From Dastarcus helophoroides (taxonomy: Eukaryota > Arthropoda > Insecta > Coleoptera > Bothrideridae): DNA of 64,000 bases. The notes beneath the pieces are model-generated. The model saw only the letters and a list, made by a program, of their open reading frames with translations. It was not told where the DNA came from and ran no database searches. The DNA is taken from assembly GCA_028583605.1 (NCBI GenBank), contig CM053327.1:38101626-38165625 (forward strand), read 5' to 3'. The translations under genes and the position numbers were made by a program. Shown piece by piece: positions 12,448 through 23,117 of the stretch. The stretch's first letter is position 1. Every line of letters starts with the position of its first letter.

Positions 12448-12614
12448 GCCTGCATTTTAATGAACAATATACAACAACTACGGGTACAGTTAGAAAAAAT
12501 GTTCGAATCGATGGGAGGGGAAAAACTGGAAGAAGATGCAGCAAATATCTTAAAAGAGCTGCAACAGACTCTAAATGGATGTTTGGATGAATTGGCCTCA
12601 CAATTTGCCTCAAG
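12448..12614 (+). CDS. unc-13: unc-13 exon, MUN domain
   Basis: The acceptor is ATTACAG ending at 12447, and the donor GTAAAA begins at 12615. It starts in phase 0 and ends in phase 2. It encodes [18 protein letters not shown] followed by [17 protein letters not shown] and a leucine-rich helix, the hallmark middle of MHD1 in insect Unc-13. The intron before it is 148 nt, typical of compact insect introns. Confidence 0.95.
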
Positions 12615-12979
12615 GTAAAACTATTTACCTCTTTGTACACGCTTCGTTTACTGATTGCCTTGTACATTCGTAACACTTATCTCTATACGTTGTTGCTTCT
12701 GTGCTTCTACATGATGATGTCCTTGTAGATCCTTTTACTCCTTTAGCTTCTAATTTATTCCTCTTCTAACTTTGCACCTTGTTCTAATTTATTCCTCTTC
12801 TAACTTTGACCTTGTTCTAATTTATTCCTCTTCTAACTTTGCACCTTGTTACCCCACCGCTTTTATCCGTTATAAAACACAAAATCAAGATTTTCCAGCT
12901 GATATCTCATTCCCCAAGATTAAGTTTTTGGCACACAAAACTGAGGTTGGCAAAGCTTTTAATTCATGCTCGCTTCCAG

Positions 12980-13269
12980 CCTGGAACCAAGGATAACAGT
13001 CAGTGTTAGAGAACTGGGCGACCTGCTCCTATCCATCAAAGGCGGCGGTCAACCCGGAACGCTCAACCAACCGGCGGCCCGCAACGCCGTAGCCGTCGAA
13101 GCCGACGAGGTCCTCAGACCACTCATGGACCTCCTGGACGGCTTCCCTCTCCCTCTACGCTCAATCTTGCGAAAAGACCGTACTGAAACGCCTACTGAAA
13201 GAACTCTGGAAGATCGTCATGCGAATACTTGAGAAAACCGTGGTGCTACCCCCAATGACTGATAAAACG
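12980..13269 (+). CDS. unc-13: unc-13 exon with one-base insertion
   Basis: The acceptor CTTCCAG ends at 12979, and the donor GTATGG starts at 13270. The exon encodes [19 protein letters not shown], a variable linker, then [10 protein letters not shown]. At about 13143 there is one extra T. Read straight on, the frame becomes [11 protein letters not shown] and ends at a stop near 13230. Shifted by one base, it continues as the conserved [19 protein letters not shown] and [16 protein letters not shown] and joins the next exon in frame. A single-base insertion in an otherwise clean essential gene is most simply a sequence error, but a genuine null allele cannot be excluded. Confidence 0.9.
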
Positions 13270-13327
13270 GTATGGGATACCCCATGGCTCTATTCTCGGG
13301 TACCCTCATTTCCTTTTCTGTCCACAG

Positions 13328-13685
13328 ATGATGTTCAAAAGCTTAACCGACAACGCGAAGAATTTGGCGGCCAATACGAAAATCGAGGACATGTCCCGGC
13401 TGATCAAGAACCACATGACGGGGAAACAGGACGTGAAGAACGCCCTCAGCGGCGTTATGGACATATCGAAGGAAGTGGAGAAGAATCTGTCGCCGAAGCA
13501 GTGCGCCGTTTTAGACGTCGCTTTGGACACGATAAAGCAGTACTTTCACGCCGGCGGTAACGGCCTGAAGAAGGCCTTCTTGGACAAAAGTGCGGAACTT
13601 CAAAGTTTGCGATACGCCTTATCACTATACACGCAAACCACCGATACTTTGATCAAGACTTTCGTCACCACCCAAGTCGATGAAG
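13328..13685 (+). CDS. unc-13: unc-13 exon, MHD2 of the MUN domain
   Basis: The acceptor is TCCACAG and the donor is G|GTGAGT, so the exon ends in phase 1. It encodes [74 protein letters not shown] and [19 protein letters not shown]. These strongly conserved blocks form MHD2, the C-terminal helical bundle of the MUN domain. Past the donor the frame stays open for about 115 bases, but the splice site is clean and the onward protein is not conserved. Confidence 0.95.
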
Positions 13686-14104
13686 GTGAGTCGAGTTCTT
13701 CGTATTTGGTTTGGGTCGCATTACACTATCGCTACATTAAGTCCAAATTAGCTCAAGAAATTCTGATGAGAACTCTTTTTGATGTGGAACTCGTTCATTA
13801 ATATAGAGCAACAATTTTTTTAGTAAATTTGGAGCCAGAAAATTAGACAGAAAAAATTAACGAAAATGAATGAGAAACTTTATTTACTTTGGAGTGTTCC
13901 ATAATAAAGTTAACTCAAATTTTATCAACTTCTTCATTAATTTGTTTTTCATTCAATATTTATGCATCCATTTCTTGTAAAATAAAAAATAACCACTGGG
14001 TATACTTTGATTTATTTATAAATACCCACTCGCTCCAAATGAAAATATTGGGCTAGTTTGGGCGAATTCTCTGCCTTATACTCATTTCTCCGTTATTACC
14101 GAAG

Positions 14105-14230
14105 TGCCCCTAAACAATAAAGAGACAATGTTGCAACGTCAATTGTCTATCGATCGGGATGATACCGAAACGGGCTTGGAGGCTTTAGAGGAGCCGCTCA
14201 AAGCCAAAAAACGAAGAGAAAGCCGCCAAG
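14105..14230 (+). CDS. unc-13: unc-13 putative cassette exon between MUN and C2C
   Basis: A 126-nt open segment is flanked by a pyrimidine-rich acceptor ending ACCGAAG and by the donor GTAGAG. It both starts and ends in phase 1, so inclusion or skipping keeps the frame between the exons at 13328 and 14947. It would add 42 residues: a short V-P-L-N-N-K lead, then ETMLQRQLSIDRDDTETG and LEALEEPLKAKKRRESRQ. The charged, basic-ended sequence suggests a flexible linker with possible phosphosites (RQLS, RRES). This exon is inferred from splice signals, phase and codon-like composition; I do not recall a fixed counterpart in all Unc-13 proteins. Confidence 0.6.
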
Positions 14231-14946
14231 GTAGAGGTTTAATGCCATCCGCAAAATTTTCTGCTAGCAAATTTTTTTAGCGCAAAACCGTAGATCACGT
14301 TAAGGATTCGAGTTATCGATTATAATCGAATCAGCTTTGCTGTTACTGCTGCATGTAAAGCTGATTCATTTTGATGAAACGAAAGCGTAGCAACTTTTTA
14401 AACGTAGACTGATTTTGGGACTATTTAGTAGAATTGGTACATATTCGTAGCGTAAATTGTACAAAATCTAACGAACGGTTTTAAACGTAGACGTTTATTA
14501 GGAGGAAGATAAATCCAAAGTTTATTTTCCTGGCTTATTATCTCTTTCATTTTTCTAATTACTTTGAAATTCACAATTTACAGTATCACGTTCACTAGTA
14601 CTATATTAATTTGAAAAAAAATCACAAAATGCATGACAACAAGTTCGTCACCAAGCAGTTTTTTTTTGCACAAGTATTCTCTATAATACTTTTGCTTTAT
14701 CAAGACCAATTTATACTGAGGAGAAGTTCTTAAAGAGCAACTATTTCTTCACGAAGAAGTTTAAGTATTTTAGTTGCGTGTTAGATTTTTTAAACGATAT
14801 AGAATAACAACATTTGTGCATGATTATAAAAAAAATTTAAGCATGTCCTTTCTATTGTACATTCAAGATATTTAAAGAAGCTTCAAATTTAGCGCGTCTT
14901 AAAATACTCGTATTTGAATGGTGCTTTATCTGTTAAAAACTTTCAG

Positions 14947-15039
14947 AACCAGATCTAGAGGGAAGTGTCGGGGAAGTATCTATCCAAGTCGATTTGTTCA
15001 CCCATCCCGGAACAGGAGAACACAAAGTCACAGTTAAAG
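14947..15039 (+). CDS. unc-13: unc-13 exon, start of C-terminal C2 domain
   Basis: The acceptor CTTTCAG ends at 14946 and the donor GTGAGT begins at 15040; both ends are phase 1. It encodes [20 protein letters not shown] and [10 protein letters not shown]. This is the first beta strand and lead-in of the C2C domain that follows the MUN domain in Unc-13/Munc13 and helps membrane bridging without classical calcium binding. The phase matches both the cassette exon and direct splicing from 13685. Confidence 0.93.
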
Positions 15040-15407
15040 GTGAGTTGTGGAGGTTATTCAGTCGAAAATGCGGTACCGTTGCTGGGTCTTTCGTCACCTC
15101 GTTAACCCCCTCCCTCTTAAACCAAATTAGAAAATTTAAAAAAAATTGGATAATCTTGAAACCTACCGACCTACCGAAGTAGATACTTAAAACTAGGAAA
15201 TATTGGTATATGTAGAGTGGTTCGAACTCACACTAGTAAACAAGTCAGAATATTGGAAACATTACCAGATATATCTAGCCCTCTTTCAGTTGACGCTTGA
15301 TATTTTCTTTAGCTAATTCTGAAAGGTTTCTGCTTTAAAGTTGTAGATATTTACAAAAACAGATATAGGTTAGCATACAGGTTAATAAACAAATACATTT
15401 TTTGCAG

Positions 15408-15570
15408 TTGTCGCAGCCAATGACCTGAAGTGGACCATAGTATCAGGAATGTTCAGACCATTTGTAGAAATCAATTTAATAGGGCCCCATCTGTCAGACA
15501 AGAAGAGAAAGCACGTTACGAAGTCAAAGGCCAACAATTGGTCACCGAAATACAATGAAACCTTCCATTT
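15408..15570 (+). CDS. unc-13: unc-13 exon, C2C domain
   Basis: The acceptor is TTTGCAG, and the donor GTAAGT starts at 15571 (phase 2 end). It encodes [39 protein letters not shown] and [16 protein letters not shown], the central strands of the C2C domain. The GMFRPFVEI motif is a strong Unc-13 signature. Intron 15040-15407 shows no other gene. Confidence 0.95.
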
Positions 15571-15719
15571 GTAAGTCCGACATACTTCACCTCATCTTCT
15601 TTTACTAGTACTATAAAAAAATTGGGCAGGTCATGCTGACTGCGGACAAAAGTGAAAACTTAAAAATGCGCTTTTTTTAAATTTCAATTTAATTATCTAA
15701 AACATTCTTTAACCAACAG

Positions 15720-15846
15720 CATCATTGGAAATGAAGAACAACTAGATTTCTTCGAGCTTCACATCTGCGTCAAAGACTATTGCTTCGTACGAGAAGATCG
15801 CCTGGTTGGCGTGGCTGTCATGCAGCTCAAAAGCATCGTCGACAAG
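15720..15846 (+). CDS. unc-13: unc-13 exon, C2C domain
   Basis: The acceptor AACCAACAG ends at 15719 and the donor GTTGGT begins at 15847. The exon enters in phase 2 and leaves in phase 0. It encodes IIGNEEQLDFFELHICVKDY, CFVREDRLVGVAVMQLKSI and VDK. The next exon lies 1667 bases away, across the pyrimidine-only intron. The donor GTTGGT is weaker than others in the gene. Confidence 0.93.
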
Positions 15847-15869
15847 GTTGGTTTTATCCTTTGACTATC

Positions 15870-17470
15870 AAAGCTTTTATCTCTCCCCCTTCCCTTTCTC
15901 CTCTTCCTCTTCTCTCCTCTTCCTCTTCTCTCTCCTCCTCCTCCCCTCCTCCTTTCCTTCTCCTCCTCCTCTCTCCCCTCCTCTTCCTCTTCCTCTTCCT
16001 TCCTCTTCCTCTTCCTCTCCTCTTCCTCCTTCCTCTTCTTTCTCTTCTCTCCTTTCTCTTCCTCTTCTCTTCCCTTCCCTTCTCTTCTCCTCCTCCTCTT
16101 CCTCTTCCTTCCTTTCTTCCTCTTCCTCTCTTCCTCTTCTCCTCTTCCTCCCTCTTTCTTTCCTCTTCCTCTTCCTCTTCTCTTCCTCTTCCTCTTCCTC
16201 TTCCTCTTCCTCTTCCTCTTCCTCTTCCTCTCTTCCTTCTCCTTCTCCTCGTACTCTTCCTCTTCCTCTTCCTTCTCTTCCTCCTCTCTCTTCCTCCTCC
16301 TCTTTCCTTCTTCTCTCTCTTCTCTCTTCTCTTCTCTCCTCTCCTCTCCCTCATTTCCTCTTCCTCTTCCTCTTCCTCCTCTTCCTCTTCTTCTTCCTCT
16401 TCTCCTCCTTCCTCTTCCTCCTCTTCCTCTTTCTTCCTCTTTCCTTCTCCCCTCCTTCCTCTTCCTCCCTTCCTCTCCTCTTATCTTCCTCTTCCTCTTC
16501 TCTCTCTTCTCCTCTTCTTCTCCTCCTTCTCCTTCCTCCTCTCTTCCTCCTTCTTTCTCTCCTCTCTCCTTCTCTTCCTCTTCTCCTTCTCCTCTTCCTT
16601 CTCTCTCCTCTTCTCTTCCTCTTCCTCTCCTCTCTCTCCTCCTTCTTCTCCTCTCCTTCCTCTCTTCCTTCTCTCTCTTCTCCTCTTCCTTCCTCTTCCT
16701 TTCCTCTTCTCTTCCTCTCCTCTTCCTCTTCCCTTCCTCTTCCTTCTCTTCTCTTCTCTTCCTCTTCTCTCCTCCTCCTCCTCCTCTCCTTCTTCTCTCT
16801 CCTCTCCTCCTCCCTTCCTCCTTCCCTCTCTTCCTTCTCCTCCTCCCTCCTCTTCTTTTTCCTCTTCCTCTTCTCTTCCTTCTCTTCCTCTTCCTTTCCT
16901 TCTCTTCCTCTTCTCTTCTCTTCCTCTTCCTCTCTCTTCCCCTTCCTCTTCCTCTTCTCCTTCTCCTTCCTCCTCTCTCTTCTCCTTCCTCTTCCCTTTC
17001 CTTCCTCTTCTCCTCCTTCCTCTTCCTCCTCCTCTTCTCTTTCCTCTCTCCTCCTCCTTCTCTACTCTTCCTCTTCCTTTCCTCTCTTCCTCTTCCTCTT
17101 CCTTCTTCCTCTCGTACTCTTCTCTTCCTCTCCCTCTTCCTCTTCCTCTTCCTCTTCCTTTCCTCTCTTCCTCTTCCTCTTCTTCTCTCTTTCCTCTTCT
17201 CTTCTCTCTTTCCTCTTCTCTTCCTTTCCTTTCTCTTCTCTCTTCCTCTTCTCTTCCTCTTTCTCTCTTCCTCTCTTTCCTCTTTCCTCTTCTCTTTCTC
17301 TTTCTCTTTTTCTTCTCTTCCCTTCCTCCTCTCTCCTCCTCCTTCTCCCCCTCCTCTCTCTCCTCCTCTTCCTTTCTCTCTTTCCTCTTCCTCTTCCTCC
17401 TCTCCTCCTCCTCTGCCTTCTCCGCCTCCTCCCCATCCTCACCCTTCTCCTCCTCCTCATCTTTTTTCTT
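15870..17470 (+). repeat. 1.6-kb polypyrimidine tract filling an unc-13 intron
   Basis: About 1.6 kb of the + (sense) strand is almost only C and T, dominated by (TTCCTC)n, TCTTCC and CTTCTC words. Purines are very rare (for example in CTCGTACTC near 16249 and 17113, TTATCTTCC near 16481 and TCTACTC near 17060). It sits wholly inside the last unc-13 intron (15847-17513). The long S/L/P/F-rich and E/R/K/G-rich open frames on the two strands are artefacts of this composition, since pyrimidine-only codons cannot be stops. A mirror-rich polypurine/polypyrimidine tract can form intramolecular triplex DNA, and its transcript is a very large polypyrimidine RNA. Confidence 0.95.
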
Positions 17471-17513
17471 ATCCTTCTCCTCCTGCGGTTTTTTACATTT
17501 ATTTACTCGGTAG

Positions 17514-17678
17514 GGCTCCTGCGCTTGTTGGCTGTCGTTGGGCAAGCGCATCCACATGGACGAGACTGGATGGACCATCCTCCGCATCTTATCCCAACGC
17601 ACAAACGACGAGGTGGCCAAGGAATTCGTCAAGTTGAAATCCGACATCCGCCAGGAGAATCCCATCCCTAATCAGTAA
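17514..17678 (+). CDS. unc-13: unc-13 terminal exon
   Basis: The acceptor CTCGGTAG ends at 17513, and TAA is at 17676-17678. It encodes [40 protein letters not shown] and [14 protein letters not shown], the conserved C-terminus of the C2C domain of Unc-13. Together, with the inserted base removed, the nine exons give 569 codons plus the stop. The acceptor is separated from the pyrimidine tract by a short mixed segment (17471-17511). Confidence 0.95.
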   Translation, partial: GSCACWLSLGKRIHMDETGWTILRILSQRTNDEVAKEFVKLKSDIRQENPIPNQ

Positions 17679-18730
17679 GAAGTAGTTCGGGCGCCAGCCG
17701 TCGACTGATTGACGCGTGTTCAAACTCCGCGAAACGCCAGTGAAAAAACAAAAAACGCATAAATAGACAATGCATTTGTTTAAATGGACCGTCCTATCCG
17801 ACTGATGACGCGAATCACCTTAGACGTCTATCATTAACGTTTAAAAAATTAATGTGCCTCCTCACTTAAGTATATTCGATAAAATTGTAAGAATCACGAG
17901 TCACGAGTCTCTTCACATGGAATTTTTTGATTGTTGCGCTCGCAATAAATTCTATTTCTCTCATCTGTACATCTCTATACTAATTAAAATGTGATTCAAG
18001 TATTATAAGAAAAATTGAGTAATACGCATATTTTTTTAAGGCGAGAACAATTTAGATTTCAGCCGCTCCGATTTATTTGCAATTACCGATCATTTTAAGG
18101 TATAGTTTCACCCTAAAAGCGACTACATTTTTAAAAAGTTTTTGTGTACCATTTCTACATATTTCTGGGAATGAGTGCCCATTTTTGTTTTCCCTCTCAA
18201 AATGTTTATTCTCAAAGTGTTTACTCTCATGTCCAACGTGTAATTAATTTTTAATCGGCCATTACTGATTTTATGTTCACATTTGTTCGTCACTTACATG
18301 TATTTGGCTAGGCATCGTGATAAAATTTTCGTTATAACAAAACTCAGAGGGAAAGGACAGACTACAGCTTGAATATCAAAGAAGCAGAAATTAAGTAAAC
18401 ATTAAAAATACAAAGATCATTAAAATTACAGCGACAATCGAGAAAAATCGATGGGCAATCAGGTCAGACATTGGATAACTATTTTATAAAACCTCAAACG
18501 TAATCTTAAAATTTTAAATTTTTTCTTGAAATGTCAACATTAAAATTTAAATTCTAATCCTACGCTTGAAGAACTGTCAAGCTAAAGCAAATGAAGCTTA
18601 AACTTGAAATTTCAACTTTTTCTCAAACTGCTCGATTCAAATTGGAATAAATAATTAGATATTTCAAGTCTGATGTTTTAAAATTGGTCTTTTCTTTTTT
18701 GAATATTCCCTTTTATTTATTGTTTCTTTT
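17679..18730 (+). other. unc-13 3' untranslated / flanking region
   Basis: AT-rich non-coding sequence follows the unc-13 stop. A canonical AATAAA lies at 17944-17949 in a plausible position for a short 3' end. No further gene is seen. Towards its end it grades into the degenerate AT repeat texture. Confidence 0.5.
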
Positions 18731-18735
18731 GTTTG

Positions 18736-18860
18736 TTCCTGAAGAAGCCCCCTACGATGGTGGGCGAAACGTCGAATACTTTTAGTAGTTCTTTGACACG
18801 ATTCAATCCTGGACGAAGTATATTCCTTTACTGACTCTGGCCGTGGAAGCCTTCGTTATC
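18736..18860 (+). other. Hammerhead-like motif, possible Penelope-type remnant
   Basis: CTGAAGA at 18739-18745 is followed by a GCCC...GGGC stem (18747-18750 with 18762-18765), then GAAA at 18766-18769 and C-GTC at 18770-18773. This matches the order of hammerhead ribozyme core elements, but the pair closing stem II is not the preferred G-C. It may equally be a conserved segment of a repeat element. A related skeleton occurs on the - strand at 59081-59115. Confidence 0.35.
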
Positions 18861-18879
18861 AATTTGAAGTCTAAACTTG

Positions 18880-19220
18880 AAAGCTAAACCTGAAATTTCC
18901 AAACTTAAATTTAAAATTTAGATTTTATTTTTTGAAGTTTCAAGTTTTTAAGGACTCTTTGCTTAATATTAAAGCTCGACTTCGACCTGAAGCATTCTAA
19001 TTTTGTCCAAAAATTTCGAATGTTTGATGAAAACAAAGTTAAATTCGATTTTCAAATTTACTTAAATCTCGATTTTACTTTAATCAACTTGGAATGTCAA
19101 GCTTAAATTTCAAATTTCAATTTTTTCTCGAAATTTCAATTTTAAAGTTGCAATTTGAAAAATTAAACATTGCAAGCATAACCTTGGAACTCTAAACTTA
19201 AATTTACATCATAAAACTCA
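18880..19220. repeat. AT-rich degenerate repeat leading into heptamer satellite
   Basis: Words such as AACTTGAAA, AAATTTCAA and TTTTCTCGAAATTT recur without strict period. This is the degraded edge of the heptamer block that follows. Confidence 0.6.
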
Positions 19221-19221
19221 A

Positions 19222-19616
19222 ATTTAAAACTTAAAACTTGAAACTTGAAACTTGAAACTTGAAACTTGAAACTTGAAACTTGAAACTTGAAACTTGAAAC
19301 TTGAAACTTGAAACTTGAAACTTGAAACTTGAAACTTGAAACTTGAAACTTGAAACCTGAAACTTGGAACTTAAAGCTTGAAACTTAAAGCTTGAAATTT
19401 GAAATTTGAAATTGGAAATTGGAAATTGGAAATTGGAAATTGGAAATTGGAAATTTAAAATTTGAAATTTGAAATTTAAAACTTGGAATTTGAAACTTGG
19501 AACCTAAAGCTTGAAACTTGAAACAAATTGAGACTTGAAGCTTAAAACTTGAAACAACTTGAAACTTAAAACTTGAAATCTAAAACTTAAAGCCTACAAC
19601 CAAAAACTTGAAATTT
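19222..19616. repeat. Heptamer satellite (TTGAAAC)n and variants
   Basis: A run of about 20 TTGAAAC heptamers (about 19225-19355) is followed by runs of GAAATTT and GAAATTG heptamers, then scrambled variants. The period is 7 throughout. Confidence 0.9.
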
Positions 19617-20010
19617 AAAACTTAAAACTTAAAACTTAAAACTTAAAACTTAAAACTTAAAACTTAAAACTTAAAACTTAAAACTTAAAACTTAAAACTT
19701 AAAACTTAAAACTTAAAACTTAAAACTTAAAACTTAAAACTTAAAACTTAAAACTTAAAACTTAAAACTTAAAACTTAAAACTTAAAACTTAAAACTTAA
19801 AACTTAAAACTTAAAACTTAAAACTTAAAACTTAAAACTTAAAACTTAAAACTTAAAACTTAAAACTTAAAACTTAAAACTTAAAACTTAAAACTTAAAA
19901 CTTAAAACTTAAAACTTAAAACTTAAAACTTAAAACTTAAAACTTAAAACTTAAAACTTAAAACTTAAAACTTAAAACTTAAAACTTAAAACTTAAAACT
20001 TAAAACTTAA
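19617..20010. repeat. Heptamer satellite (TTAAAAC)n, about 56 copies
   Basis: An essentially pure run of the 7-mer TTAAAAC (equivalently CTTAAAA) spans nearly 400 bases with no visible substitution. This implies recent expansion or strong homogenisation. Confidence 0.95.
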
Positions 20011-21010
20011 AACTTAAACTTGAAACTTGAAACTTGAAACTTGAAACTTGAAACTTGAAACTTGAAACTTGAAACTTGAAACTTGAAACTTGAAACTTGA
20101 AACTTGAAACTTGAAACTTAACGCCTAAAACCTAAATCTTAAAACTTAAAACCTGAAACTTGAAACAACTTGAAACTTGAAGCTTTAAAGTCATTTCAAG
20201 CGTAAACTTAAAACTTGAAGCTTTAATGTCATTTCAAGCTTAAACTTGAAACTTTAATCCTAAACCCAAAATTTTCAACTTAACTTGAAATTTGAAACTT
20301 GAAACTTGAAACCTAAAACTTGAAACCTGAAACAACTTGAAGCTTGAAACTTGAAATCTAAAACTTGTAACTTGAAGCCTAAAACTTGAAACTTGAAATA
20401 ACTTAACACTTAACACTTAACATTTAAAACTTAAAACTTGAAACTTGAAACTTGAAACTTGAGGCTTGAAACTTGAACCTTAAAACCTAAATCTTAAAGC
20501 CTAACACCTAAAACTTGAAACCTGAAAATTTAAACTTGAAACTTGAAACTGGAAACTTGAAACTTAAAACTTTATGCCTGAAACCTAAAACTTAAAATTT
20601 GAAACCTGAAACTTAAATCTTGAAAATTGAAACTTGAAAGAACTTGAAACTTGAAGCTTGAAAGTCATTTCAAGCGTAAACTTAGAACTTTAATCTCAAA
20701 CCCGAAATTTTAAACTTAACTTGAAATATTAACCTACACTTCAAATTTCAAACATAAAAAATTCGATTTTTCCCCCGAAATTTCAATTTTAAAGCTGAAA
20801 TTTGAAAAATTACTCATTTCTAGGCTAAACTTGAAACTTTAAACTTAAGCTTGAAACTTCTAAACTTGAACTTGAAAATTTGATTTTTCTCTTGAAATTT
20901 CAACTCTCGATTTTATTTAATAAACTTGGAATGTCAAGTTTAAATTTGAAATTTCAACTTTTTCCTGAAAATTTCAATTTTGGACCTTTTTTGAAAATTA
21001 TTACTCGAAA
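20011..21010. repeat. Heptamer variants and first copy of the higher-order module
   Basis: About 15 TTGAAAC units (20011-20120) lead into scrambled heptamers. These run into a non-heptamer module (TTGAAATATTAACCTACACTT at 20721-20741, to ATTACTCGAAAC near 21008) that recurs near 25160, 27110 and 29020. Confidence 0.85.
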
Positions 21011-21171
21011 CTACAAATTTCTGTAATTTCGAGGTTTTTTTTTGAAAAATCCGATATTTACACCAAAAGTTCAATTTCTTGTCGAAATTTTAATTTTTTT
21101 AAAATTTGAACTTCTTTCGAAACTTCAACTTTTCTTCAAAATTTCGACATTTTTAAAAATTTCGAAACTTC

Positions 21172-21476
21172 AACGATTTTAACGAGTTCAAACTCGATTT
21201 TAACGAGTTTAAACTCGATTTTAACAAGTTTAAACTCGATTTTGAAGAGTTTAAACTCAATTTTAACGAGTTTAAACACGACTTTAATGAGTTCATAATT
21301 TAAACTCGAATTTTAATGAGTTTTAACTCGATTTTAACGAGTTTATACGCCATTTTAACGAGTTTATACTCGATTTTAACGAGTTCAAACTCAATTTTAA
21401 CGAGTTTAAACTCGATTTTAACTAGTGTAAACTCGATTTTAATGAGTTTAAACTCGATTTTAACAAGTTAAAACTG
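21172..21476. repeat. 21-bp tandem repeat with GAGTTTAAACTC palindrome
   Basis: About 13 copies of CGATTTTAACGAGTTTAAACT with point changes. Most units contain the 12-base palindrome GAGTTTAAACTC or a one-base variant. Confidence 0.85.
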
Positions 21477-23100
21477 GAGCAGGATCATTAAAAAAAGTGA
21501 ATCTCAATTTTGAGTCCAGTATTAAACTTTCGATTATGAAAATTTGAAAGTTTTTTTTTATAATTGCTAGTATTTCAACATGAAGGTGGAAGAAAATGCG
21601 TTTTAGGACTCATTCTTTACAGAAATTTGTCGATGTGGTACCAATTTTCCCATTTCAGATGCATTCCCCAAATCTTATAGCTCTTTCACTGTGATATTTC
21701 AGTAACAGTGTTAACTTGTATTAACTATACTGTCGTGTACTAAATGTGCTAACAATTATCGTTCGTTTACGCATGTCATCATACTTTTCTCTCTCTCTTT
21801 TATCCATCTGTCTCAAAGACCACAATTAAAGTGTTGACAATATATCATTTTTCATCGAAATTCTTTCGTCACTAGTTGGTCAAAGTGTTTAGATGTAGCT
21901 ACGCGCGAGTGTAAAACGAGGACAAAAATTTATCGTACTTCTTGCATCTCTCTTTATCACGTTCTTCCATTTATTTTTCCTCAAGTGCATCAAATTGGTC
22001 GCGGTGCGTTGTCGCGCCCCCGGAATTTCGATCGGAGGGGGGCGCGGCGAAAAATACGGCGGCATATTTAATCATATCCTAATTGGGTGCTTCTGTTCGC
22101 AAATCATATTTAGACTGAATAATCATACAATAACTTCTCAATGTTGCTACAAGATATATTTAGATAATATTCGATAAGTATTACTATATTCATTAAACTT
22201 CATATTTCAAGGTATATTCCCGTTACTTGTAAATATTGAAAACTTTGAAGAAATTCTGGTATAAGTCTGTTGTTTAAATGAAGCGTACAAATCGTTACAT
22301 TATAGATGATGAATATATAAGAAATTTTTTTAATATTCCATTTATATGTCATTGTAACTACTAAGTGATGTCTTTTTTAATTTTATAACGTTTTCTTTCA
22401 CGAGAAAAATGACCAAGCATTGTAGCTGCAACTAGATATGGGATGTTTGTTTGAAAAAGAAAATCAATTCGATAAACAGCCTGTATATACTTAATGTACT
22501 GTATAAATGCATACTGATACGTAATTGTAAATTATAAATAATACAAAATACCCCCGTTTAGTTGGGAATATATAAATATATTCTTGTTAACGTCGCTTGT
22601 TCAGAACGAGCGAAAATTATGTGTAAATATAAATTGCTGTAAAATAACATGAGATTTTAATAATAAAGAACCATTCCAGTTATAATTTGACATGGACCAT
22701 GGCTTTGTTTAATGAAACGTAATATTGTCTAATCGACGATTTTATAATTTGTTATTGTTCTCTCAACTTATTTCTAATACAAGATTTTCTTGTGTATATT
22801 ACATTTTTCGTCAAATATATTAAATAAATCGTATCTGTATTTATTTCCCTACAAACTTTTTGCGAGTGGCATCGCTGAAATTCTTCGATTATTCAACTCT
22901 GAAAAGTAGCGATCGGCGATTATGGGGCATATAATCGAAATACCTTGTAAATGAGAAATGAATAATGTTTCATATTCCTAATATTACATTCAATAGCGCG
23001 ACGCCACAATCTACCGAACGACTGAGAGAGCATTCATTTCAATATGATTATTTCGACTGAGTGATATTCCACATTCCATATTTCAAAGCGTCCGAAAAAT
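21477..23100 (+). other. Mostly unique non-coding region, likely distal unc-13 3' flank
   Basis: No convincing gene is present. It holds a GC-rich patch near 21995-22060, many AT-rich motifs and an AATAAA at 22662-22667. The part from about 22624 to 23105 is repeated, with small indels, at about 29292-29790. A long 3' UTR reaching this AATAAA is possible but would have to span the heptamer arrays. Confidence 0.45.
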
Positions 23101-23117
23101 GAAAAATCATTAAAATC

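Noticed and set aside
13686..13801. Extension of the unc-13 exon past 13685 to a stop at 13799
   Set aside because: A clean GTGAGT donor in the right phase and conserved downstream C2C exons show that this is intron read-through.
15780..17671. Very long S/L/P/F-rich + strand ORFs and E/R/K/G-rich - strand ORFs
   Set aside because: They are forced open by the polypyrimidine composition, and they overlap unc-13 splice sites in the wrong frame.
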